A DNA stretch of 11,544 nt from the NCBI GenBank assembly GCA_030148625.1, contig JASBTC010000370.1:1-11544 (forward strand), in the 5' to 3' direction. Made by a program: the position numbers and the translations under genes. Positions 6,321 to 11,544 of the stretch are shown one piece after another (the first letter of the stretch is position 1; each line of letters opens with the position of its first letter). Origin of the DNA: Sphingobium sp. (GTDB lineage Bacteria > Pseudomonadota > Alphaproteobacteria > Sphingomonadales > Sphingomonadaceae). The notes below the pieces were generated by a model. The model was not told where the DNA came from and did not search any database. It saw nothing but the letters and a program-made list of their open reading frames with translations.

Positions 6321-7918
6321 GCGCGCCCATATTGGACAGCAAGCTTTCCCCCGAGAGCGAGGGGTTTCGTGCCAATGCCGCGCATAATCGCGCCTTGGCC
6401 GACCAGCTTCATGCCGATGTCGCAAAAGCGGCGCTCGGCGGCGGTGCCTCGTCGCGCGAACGGCATGTGTCGCGTGGCAAGCTGCTGCCGCGCGACCGCG
6501 TCGAGCATCTGCTCGATCCCGGTTCGCCCTTTCTCGAGATCGGCCAGCTCGCGGCATGCGACATGTATGGGGGCGAGGTGCCCGGCGCCGGCATGATCGC
6601 CGGCATCGGCCGTGTCTCCGGCCGCCAGTGCATGATCGTCGCCAATGACGCGACGGTGAAGGGTGGCACCTATTATCCGATGACGGTGAAGAAGCATCTC
6701 CGCGCGCAGGAGATCGCCGAGGCCAACCGGCTGCCTTGCATCTATCTGGTCGACAGCGGCGGTGCCAATCTGCCGCACCAGGCGGAGGTCTTTCCCGACC
6801 GCGAGCATTTCGGGCGCATCTTCTTCAACCAGGCGAACATGTCCGCGCTCGGCATTCCGCAGATCGCCTGCGTGATGGGCAGCTGCACCGCGGGCGGCGC
6901 CTATGTGCCCGCAATGTCCGACGAGACCGTGATCGTCCGCAACCAGGGTACGATCTTCCTCGCCGGCCCGCCGCTGGTGAAGGCGGCGACGGGCGAAGTG
7001 ATCAGTGCCGAGGATCTGGGCGGCGGCGATCTCCATGGCCGCAAGTCGGGCGTGGTCGATCATGTCGCCGAGAATGACGAACATGCGCTGACCATCGTGC
7101 GCGACATCGTCTCGACGCTGGGCGTGCCGCATGATCCGCGCGTGAATGTGGCCGAGCCGCGTGCACCGAAATTCGATCCCGAGGAGCTTTACGGCGTCAT
7201 CCCGCAGGATGGGCGCGCGCCTTATGACGTGCACGAGGTGATCGCGCGGCTGGTCGACGGCAGCGAATTCCACGAGTTCAAGGCGCTGTACGGCACGTCG
7301 CTCGTCTGCGGCTTCGCGCATATCTGGGGCATTCCGGTCGCGATCCTCGCGAACAACGGCGTGCTGTTCAGCGAGTCCGCGGTGAAGGGCGCGCATTTCA
7401 TCGAGCTTGCCTGCCAGCGCCGCATCCCCTTGCTGTTCCTCCAGAATATCTCGGGCTTCATGGTCGGCGGCAAGTACGAGGCCGAGGGCATCGCCAAGCA
7501 TGGCGCCAAGCTGGTGACGGCGGTGGCGACCGCGACCGTGCCCAAGATCACCGTACTGATCGGCGGCAGCTTCGGCGCCGGCAATTACGGCATGTGCGGC
7601 CGCGCCTATAGCCCGCGTTTCCTGTTCACCTGGCCCAACAGCCGCATCTCGGTGATGGGCGGCGAGCAGGCGGCCTCGGTGCTCGCGACCGTTCACCGCG
7701 ATGCCGACAAATGGACGCCCGAGGAAGCCGAGGCCTTCAAGGCGCCGGTGCGTCAGCGCTATGAGGATGAGGGCAATCCCTGGCACGCCACCGCGCGGCT
7801 ATGGGATGACGGCATCATCGATCCGGCCCAGACCCGCGACGTGCTGGGCCTGGCTTTCTCCGCGACGCTCGAAGCGCCGATCGCCGATCGTCCGGCCTTT
7901 GGCGTGTTCCGGATGTGA
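6317..7918 (+). CDS. liuB: Methylcrotonyl-CoA carboxylase, carboxyltransferase (beta) subunit
   Basis: This 533-residue protein transfers carboxyl from biotin to 3-methylcrotonyl-CoA, giving 3-methylglutaconyl-CoA. The start is GTG at 6317, with AAGGAGGA ending 6 bases upstream and the GTG overlapping the previous stop. The length matches Pseudomonas-type LiuB. The N-terminal carboxyltransferase domain has [20 protein letters not shown] (146-165), characteristic of the methylcrotonyl/geranyl-CoA carboxylase beta group. The oxyanion-hole segments are [13 protein letters not shown] (188-200) and, in the C-terminal domain, [15 protein letters not shown] (417-431). The C-terminus ends RPAFGVFRM, as in this group. 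Specificity for methylcrotonyl- rather than geranyl-CoA is inferred from the isovaleryl-CoA dehydrogenase neighbour. It works with the alpha subunit encoded two genes downstream, presumably as an alpha6beta6 complex as known for the family. Confidence 0.95.
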   Translation: MSAPILDSKLSPESEGFRANAAHNRALADQLHADVAKAALGGGASSRERHVSRGKLLPRDRVEHLLDPGSPFLEIGQLAACDMYGGEVPGAGMIAGIGRVSGRQCMIVANDATVKGGTYYPMTVKKHLRAQEIAEANRLPCIYLVDSGGANLPHQAEVFPDREHFGRIFFNQANMSALGIPQIACVMGSCTAGGAYVPAMSDETVIVRNQGTIFLAGPPLVKAATGEVISAEDLGGGDLHGRKSGVVDHVAENDEHALTIVRDIVSTLGVPHDPRVNVAEPRAPKFDPEELYGVIPQDGRAPYDVHEVIARLVDGSEFHEFKALYGTSLVCGFAHIWGIPVAILANNGVLFSESAVKGAHFIELACQRRIPLLFLQNISGFMVGGKYEAEGIAKHGAKLVTAVATATVPKITVLIGGSFGAGNYGMCGRAYSPRFLFTWPNSRISVMGGEQAASVLATVHRDADKWTPEEAEAFKAPVRQRYEDEGNPWHATARLWDDGIIDPAQTRDVLGLAFSATLEAPIADRPAFGVFRM

Positions 7919-7928
7919 GGACCGAAAT

Positions 7929-8405
7929 ATGACCCCAATCCTTCCGCTTCTGCTGCTTGCCGCCGCCCAGTCGGAAAAGCTGCCCCCCGCCAATCCGATC
8001 CCGCTCGACGGCAGCGAGGAAGCCGTGGTGATGGTCCCCGTCAACGGGATCTTCGCGGGCCTGACCGCACATGACGGCCAGGCGATCCTGGCGCAGGTCC
8101 GTCCCGAGGGCATGGCGACCGTCGCGGTCGAAAAGCCCGATGGCGGCCGGACGATCCGGCGGATGAGCTGGGCCGATTTCGCGGGCGGCATCAAGCCCGG
8201 CCCGCAGCGGCTGGAAGAGCGCATGACCAATCCCGCGATCGATATCGACGGCGATATCGCAATGGTGTGGGGGCGCTATGTTCTGCTGGTCGAGGGCAAG
8301 CCGCATCATTGCGGCGTCAATCATTTCGATATGTTGCGGGAGAACGGCCAGTGGAAGGTGCTGAACGTCACCTGGTCGCAACGCACAACCGGCTGCGAGG
8401 ACTGA
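7929..8405 (+). CDS. Small exported NTF2-like (SnoaL/lumazine-binding-like) protein
   Basis: The start at 7929 is set by GAGGA (7917-7921) overlapping the carboxylase stop, 7 bases upstream. The 158-residue product begins with a short hydrophobic export signal (MTPILPLLLLAAAQS). The rest has the pattern of NTF2-like cone-fold proteins: an N-terminal helix (EEAVVMVPVNGIFAGLTAHDG) and late strands with AMVWGRYVLLVEGK, CGVNHFDMLRENGQWKVLNVTWS. C128 and C156 could pair after export. Similar proteins of unknown function are often annotated as nuclear transport factor 2 family. It sits between the genes for the two carboxylase subunits, with gaps of 10 bases before and 1 base after, so it is certainly co-transcribed. 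As a likely periplasmic protein it cannot be a carboxylase subunit. Its role is unknown. Confidence 0.75.
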   Translation: MTPILPLLLLAAAQSEKLPPANPIPLDGSEEAVVMVPVNGIFAGLTAHDGQAILAQVRPEGMATVAVEKPDGGRTIRRMSWADFAGGIKPGPQRLEERMTNPAIDIDGDIAMVWGRYVLLVEGKPHHCGVNHFDMLRENGQWKVLNVTWSQRTTGCED

Positions 8406-8406
8406 C

Positions 8407-10287
8407 GTGATCCAATCCCTGCTCATCGCCAATCGCGGCGAGATCGCGTGCCGCATCATCCGCACCGCGCGGCGCCTCGGCATCCGCACCGTCGCCGTCT
8501 ATTCGGACGCCGATGCGAAGGCGCTCCATGTCCGCGAGGCGGACGAAGCGGTGCATATCGGCCCGTCGGCCGCGCGCGAATCCTACCTGATCGGCGAAAA
8601 GATCGTCGCGGCGGCCAGGGCGACCGGCGCCGAGGCGATCCATCCCGGCTATGGTTTCCTCTCCGAGAATGCGGCGTTCGCGCAATCGGTGATCGACGCC
8701 GGCCTCGTCTGGGTCGGTCCCAATCCCGCCAGCATCACCGCCATGGGTCTGAAGGATGCCGCGAAAGAACGGATGATCGCGGCCGGCGTGCCGGTCACAC
8801 CCGGCTATCTGGGTGAGGATCAGGATCCCGATCGCCTGAAGGCGGAGGCCGATGCGATCGGCTATCCCGTGCTGATCAAGGCGGTCGCGGGCGGCGGCGG
8901 CAAGGGCATGCGTCGCGTCGATGCTGCGGCCGACTTTGCCGACGCGCTGCTGTCGTGCAAGCGCGAGGCGGCGTCGTCCTTCGGCGACGACCGCGTGCTG
9001 ATCGAGAAATATATATTGAGCCCGCGCCATATCGAGGTGCAGGTGTTCGGCGACACGCATGGCGACGTCGTCCAGCTGTTCGAGCGCGACTGTTCGCTGC
9101 AGCGCCGCCACCAGAAGGTGATCGAGGAAGCCCCGGCGCCGGGCATGGACGAAGCCACGCGCGAAGCGATCTGCGCGGCGGCGGTCAGGGCCGCGAAGGC
9201 GGTCGATTATGTTGGCGCCGGCACGATCGAATTCATCGCCGACGCCAGCGAAGGCCTGCGTGCCGACCGCATCTGGTTCATGGAGATGAACACCCGGCTC
9301 CAGGTCGAGCATCCGGTGACCGAGGAAATCACTGGCCAGGATCTGGTCGAATGGCAATTACGCGTCGCCAGCGGCGAGCCACTGCCCAGGCGTCAGGACG
9401 AACTGTCCATCGATGGCTGGGCCATGGAGGCACGGCTTTATGCCGAGGATCCGACGACCGGCTTCCTGCCGTCGACCGGGCCGCTGACGCGCTTCTCGCT
9501 CGACGCCTTCCATTCGGGTGCCCGCATCGACACCGGCGTCGTCGAGGGCGATGCGATCAGCCCATTTTACGATCCGATGATCGCCAAGATCATCTTTCAC
9601 GGCGAGACGCGCGAGGAAGCGGCCGAGGGCGTTGCCGACGAACTGCTCAATCTTTCCATCTGGCCCGTCCGCACCAACGCGGCCTTCCTGGTGAAGCTGC
9701 TGCGCGATGATGCGTTCCTCTCCGGAAACGTGCAGACCGGTTATATCGGCGACAATCTCGAGCGGCTGACGGCGATCGATCCGCCGAATGACGGCGTTCT
9801 GAACAGCGTAGCCGAAGCGTTGTTCCCGGCCGAAGGCGCTTCGGTCTGGACCAAGCGTTCCGGTTTCAGATTGAACCGCGCGGCCGATACGCGGATGCGG
9901 CTGGCCGATGAATCGGGCGCGCTGGTCGAGTTCGAGGCAGGCCCTGGTTATGATCCCGTCTTCACCGATGTGATCGACGATGTCGCGGTCCATCCGATGC
10001 AGGGCAAGACCTATGCATTCCGTCGTTACGCGCCGCGCGGTTCGGCGAGCGGAGCGGGCGCGTCCGATGGCGCGATCCTTTCGCCGATGCCGGGCCGGAT
10101 CATCGCCGTCGATGTCGCCGCGGGCGACGCGGTGACCAAGGGACAAAAGCTCGTCACGCTCGAGGCGATGAAGATGGAGCATTCGCTGACCGCGCCCTTC
10201 GACGGGACGGTCGCCGAACTCAATGCCGAGGCCGGTGGGCAGGTGTCGGAAGGCGCACTGCTCGTCCGGATCGACAAGGCGGAATAG
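8407..10287 (+). CDS. liuD: Methylcrotonyl-CoA carboxylase, biotin-carrying (alpha) subunit
   Basis: This 626-residue protein carboxylates its own biotin with ATP and bicarbonate and hands the carboxyl group to the beta subunit. The start is GTG at 8407, one base after the previous stop, with GAGGA 5 bases upstream and the family N-terminus SLLIANRGEIACRIIRTARR directly after it. The biotin carboxylase domain covers about 1-445, with the ATP-grasp glycine loop KAVAGGGGKGM (158-168), EMNTRLQVEHPVTEEITG (293-310) and a complete C-terminal subdomain. A linker (BT-like) region follows. The biotinyl domain is at about 555-626, with the biotin-accepting lysine K589 in EAMKMEH. Length and architecture match methylcrotonyl-CoA carboxylase alpha; propionyl- and geranyl-CoA carboxylase alpha subunits look similar, and the operon decides. 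Confidence 0.94.
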   Translation: MIQSLLIANRGEIACRIIRTARRLGIRTVAVYSDADAKALHVREADEAVHIGPSAARESYLIGEKIVAAARATGAEAIHPGYGFLSENAAFAQSVIDAGLVWVGPNPASITAMGLKDAAKERMIAAGVPVTPGYLGEDQDPDRLKAEADAIGYPVLIKAVAGGGGKGMRRVDAAADFADALLSCKREAASSFGDDRVLIEKYILSPRHIEVQVFGDTHGDVVQLFERDCSLQRRHQKVIEEAPAPGMDEATREAICAAAVRAAKAVDYVGAGTIEFIADASEGLRADRIWFMEMNTRLQVEHPVTEEITGQDLVEWQLRVASGEPLPRRQDELSIDGWAMEARLYAEDPTTGFLPSTGPLTRFSLDAFHSGARIDTGVVEGDAISPFYDPMIAKIIFHGETREEAAEGVADELLNLSIWPVRTNAAFLVKLLRDDAFLSGNVQTGYIGDNLERLTAIDPPNDGVLNSVAEALFPAEGASVWTKRSGFRLNRAADTRMRLADESGALVEFEAGPGYDPVFTDVIDDVAVHPMQGKTYAFRRYAPRGSASGAGASDGAILSPMPGRIIAVDVAAGDAVTKGQKLVTLEAMKMEHSLTAPFDGTVAELNAEAGGQVSEGALLVRIDKAE

Positions 10288-10289
10288 AC

Positions 10290-10754
10290 ATGGCCGGCGC
10301 GCTTCTGATGCGGGAAGCGGTTCGGGACGATCTGCCCGCGATCGTCGCACTGTTGGCCGATGACGCGAACGGCGCGTTGCGGGAAGATGCGCGGCTGCCG
10401 CTCGATCCCGGCTATGAAGCCGCCTTCGATGCGATCGCGTCCTTGCCCAACCAGGACCTGATCGTCGCCGAACGCGACGGACAGGTGATCGGCACGATGC
10501 AGCTCAGCTATCTGCCCGGCCTTTCCTATCGCGGGCGCTGGCGCGGGCAGATCGAGGCGGTCCGCATCGCCACCGCGCTGCGCGGCCAGGGGCTGGGCAG
10601 CATCATGATCGCATGGGCGGTCGAGCGCTGCCGGGCACGCGGTTGCGGCATGGTCCAGCTCACATCGATGCGGAACAGGCCGGAGGCGCACCGCTTCTAC
10701 GAGCGCCTGGGCTGGGAGAGGAGCCATTACGGCTTCAAATTGACTCTCGACTGA
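10290..10754 (+). CDS. GNAT-family N-acetyltransferase
   Basis: The 154-residue product is a single GNAT domain. It has the N-terminal strand LLMREAVRDDLPAIVALLAD, the conserved strand DLIVAERDGQVIGTMQLSYL, the acetyl-CoA pyrophosphate loop RGQGLGS (98-104), and the C-terminal motif PEAHRFYERLGW (131-142). It should transfer acetyl from acetyl-CoA to an amine. The substrate cannot be told; amino acids, small amines and protein lysines are all possible. The ATG lies 2 bases after the carboxylase alpha stop, so it is part of the operon. The ribosome site is weak (GGCGGAA). A strong hairpin starts one base after its stop codon, suggesting that this is the last gene of the first transcription unit. 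Confidence 0.85.
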   Translation: MAGALLMREAVRDDLPAIVALLADDANGALREDARLPLDPGYEAAFDAIASLPNQDLIVAERDGQVIGTMQLSYLPGLSYRGRWRGQIEAVRIATALRGQGLGSIMIAWAVERCRARGCGMVQLTSMRNRPEAHRFYERLGWERSHYGFKLTLD

Positions 10755-10755
10755 C

Positions 10756-10791
10756 CCAAGGTTTGATGAGCGACGATTCGTCGAACCTTGG
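10756..10791 (+). terminator. Strong hairpin just after the GNAT stop; possible terminator
   Basis: CCAAGGTTTGATGA (10756-10769) pairs with TCGTCGAACCTTGG (10778-10791) over 14 positions, two of them G-U wobbles, around an 8-base loop. It begins one base after the stop codon at 10752-10754. No U-tract follows, so it may be a weak or Rho-assisted terminator or an RNA-stabilising 3' end. Confidence 0.45.
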
Positions 10792-10818
10792 CAAAGCCCG
10801 CGCGGCGCTTGAGCGAGC

Positions 10819-10850
10819 CGATCTCGGATGCGTCAGCATCTTCGAGATCG
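10819..10850. other. Second intergenic hairpin
   Basis: CGATCTCGGATGC (10819-10831) pairs fully with 10836-10850 except for a 2-base bulge (TT, 10841-10842), around the tetraloop GTCA. It lies 28 bases after the first hairpin and 67 bases before the MaoC gene. It has no U-tract. It could be part of the MaoC leader, a second terminator, or a small structured RNA. The rest of the 163-base gap holds no other feature I can support. Confidence 0.4.
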
Positions 10851-10917
10851 CGCAAGAATGTTGAACCCTGCGCGCGCCAATTCTACGGACGCGCCGTAAC
10901 GCTGAGGACTGACAGCA

Positions 10918-11370
10918 ATGGCCGGCCGATATGTCGACGAATGGTTGGTGGGCGACCGGATCGAGCACGAGATCCGCCGCACCGTCACCGAGACCGACAA
11001 TCTGCTCTTCTCGACCATGACGCATAATCCGCAGCCGCTGCACCTGGACGTGGAAGCCGCAAAGGCGAGCCCGTTCGGCCAGATCCTGGTCAATGGTACC
11101 TTCACTTTCGCGCTGATGGTCGGCCTGTCGGTGGGCGACACCACATTGGGCACGCTTGTCGCCAATCTCGGCTATGACAAGGTGACGATGCCCAAGCCCG
11201 TCTTTATCGGCGACACGATGCGCGCGACCTCGCTGGTCGAAGAAGTCCGCGGCAGCCGTTCGCATGCCGATGCCGGCATCGTCACCTTCCTGCACGAACT
11301 GATCAACCAGCGCGACGAAGTCGTCTGTCGCTGCCTGCGCGCGGCCCTGCTTCGGAAGAAGCCGGCATGA
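10918..11370 (+). CDS. MaoC-family hydratase/dehydratase (mesaconyl-CoA/itaconyl-CoA hydratase-like branch)
   Basis: The 150-residue product has a single hot-dog domain, presumably acting on a CoA thioester as a dimer. The motif region THNPQPLHLD (35-44) aligns with the hydratase motif GDxNPxH: H42 is kept, but the catalytic Asp position is N37. Asn there, together with FGQILVNGTFTFALMVGLSV and VANLGYDKVTMPKPVFIGDT, recalls the mesaconyl-CoA (beta-methylmalyl-CoA) dehydratase and itaconyl-CoA hydratase branch; this comes from memory. GAGGA lies 9 bases before the ATG. The next gene is a CitE-like lyase, the same pairing as in citramalate/itaconate and malyl-CoA pathways. Beside methylcrotonyl-CoA carboxylase it might hydrate 3-methylglutaconyl-CoA or a related branched acid, but this is inference. 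A hairpin-repeat cluster separates it from the lyase gene. Confidence 0.85.
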   Translation: MAGRYVDEWLVGDRIEHEIRRTVTETDNLLFSTMTHNPQPLHLDVEAAKASPFGQILVNGTFTFALMVGLSVGDTTLGTLVANLGYDKVTMPKPVFIGDTMRATSLVEEVRGSRSHADAGIVTFLHELINQRDEVVCRCLRAALLRKKPA

Positions 11371-11387
11371 GCCATCCCATTCCGTTC

Positions 11388-11479
11388 GTGTCGAGCGAAG
11401 TCGAGACACCCGTTCGAGCGAAGCCGAGAACGTTGAGCCTCGGCTTCGCTCGGCATAGTCCCTCGACTTCGCTCGGGAC
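11388..11479. repeat. Cluster of four REP-like hairpins sharing a 12-base core
   Basis: Four units each have a short stem around the core GAGCGAAGYCGA or its complement. Unit 1 is GTGTC/GACAC (11388-11409, core forward). Unit 2 is CGTTC/GAACG (11411-11432, core forward). Unit 3 is GCC/GGC (11437-11454, core reversed). Unit 4 is GTCCC/GGGAC (11458-11479, core reversed). Units 1 with 4 and 2 with 3 also pair with each other, so the block can fold as one nested hairpin. It lies between the MaoC stop and the ribosome site of the next gene and may reduce read-through or protect the upstream mRNA. Confidence 0.75.
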
Positions 11480-11503
11480 AAACGGTGGTGGAGGAACTGA
11501 ATC

Positions 11504-11544
11504 ATGAGATTGCGCTCGCTGCTCTTCGTGCCCGGCGACCGGCC
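11504..11544 (+). CDS. CitE/HpcH-family CoA-ester lyase, first 14 codons only
   Basis: Only the N-terminus is in the window: MRLRSLLFVPGDR followed by a partial proline codon. RSLLFVPGDRP is the hallmark N-terminus of the CitE/HpcH/CLYBL family (citrate lyase beta, malyl-CoA, beta-methylmalyl-CoA and citramalyl-CoA lyases). GGAGGAA (11490-11496) lies 7 bases before the ATG. Its substrate cannot be told. The MaoC hydratase gene lies 133 bases upstream on the same strand, and the two are probably functionally paired. Confidence 0.8.
   Translation, partial: MRLRSLLFVPGDR

Noticed and set aside
6278..7786. 502-residue minus-strand frame over the carboxylase beta gene
   Set aside because: It is an antisense mirror of liuB, with no domain, export signal or ribosome site.
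8407..10287. Propionyl-CoA or acetyl-CoA carboxylase subunit instead of methylcrotonyl-CoA carboxylase
   Set aside because: The alpha subunit alone is ambiguous, but the beta subunit has the methylcrotonyl/geranyl-type motif and the operon starts with isovaleryl-CoA dehydrogenase.
8368..10350. Two minus-strand frames (329 and 330 residues) over the carboxylase alpha gene
   Set aside because: Both are antisense shadows with the same biased composition. The plus-strand protein is full length with all expected motifs.
11388..11479. CRISPR array or integron attachment site
   Set aside because: The units are short, alternate in orientation, differ in stem sequence and have no unique spacers of regular length. 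No cas or integrase gene is present.
10735..11505. 256-residue minus-strand frame over the MaoC gene and the repeat cluster
   Set aside because: It runs through both intergenic hairpin regions and is antisense to a clear MaoC protein. It has no domain or ribosome site.

Overview
The window looks like chromosomal DNA of a high-G+C alphaproteobacterium, most likely a sphingomonad (Sphingomonas or a relative). This rests on the G/C-rich third codon positions, the small REP-like hairpins with a GAGCGAAG core that I associate with this group from memory, and the type and order of the genes. There is no phage, plasmid, IS, CRISPR, tRNA or rRNA signal.

Layout. At the left edge is the N-terminal 300 codons of an ammonium-transporter (Amt) family protein on the minus strand. 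Upstream of it, on the same strand, is a D-2-hydroxyacid dehydrogenase of the glyoxylate/hydroxypyruvate reductase type. This gene is divergent from a small secreted protein with two SH3b-like domains. A REP-like hairpin separates that gene from a convergent minus-strand acetyl-CoA acetyltransferase (thiolase), which lies 34 bases behind a LysR-type regulator gene. The LysR gene is divergent from a long plus-strand operon.

The plus-strand operon is the core of the window: isovaleryl-CoA dehydrogenase, a 90-aa three-helix membrane protein, methylcrotonyl-CoA carboxylase beta subunit, a small secreted NTF2-like protein, methylcrotonyl-CoA carboxylase biotin-carrying alpha subunit, and a GNAT acetyltransferase. 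The start and stop codons overlap or nearly touch. A structured gap of 163 bases follows, then a MaoC-type hydratase, a cluster of four REP-like hairpins, and the first 14 codons of a CitE/HpcH-type CoA-ester lyase cut by the right edge.

Together the genes encode the first part of leucine catabolism: isovaleryl-CoA to 3-methylcrotonyl-CoA to 3-methylglutaconyl-CoA. The divergent thiolase can use the acetoacetyl-CoA made at the end of the pathway. The usual enoyl-CoA hydratase (liuC) and HMG-CoA lyase (liuE) genes are not in the window; a MaoC hydratase and a CitE-like lyase sit at the end instead. The regulator is a LysR protein rather than the MerR-type LiuR or TetR-type LiuQ known for liu genes. 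A perfect 17-bp palindrome covers the LysR start codon and matches the OxyR-type LysR-family consensus.

Most of the window is ordinary metabolism. The parts worth a second look are the two unexplained genes inside the operon, the hydratase/lyase pair, the operator and apparently leaderless start of the LysR gene, the divergent Amt pore residues, and the hairpin repeats whose stems differ in sequence around a shared core.
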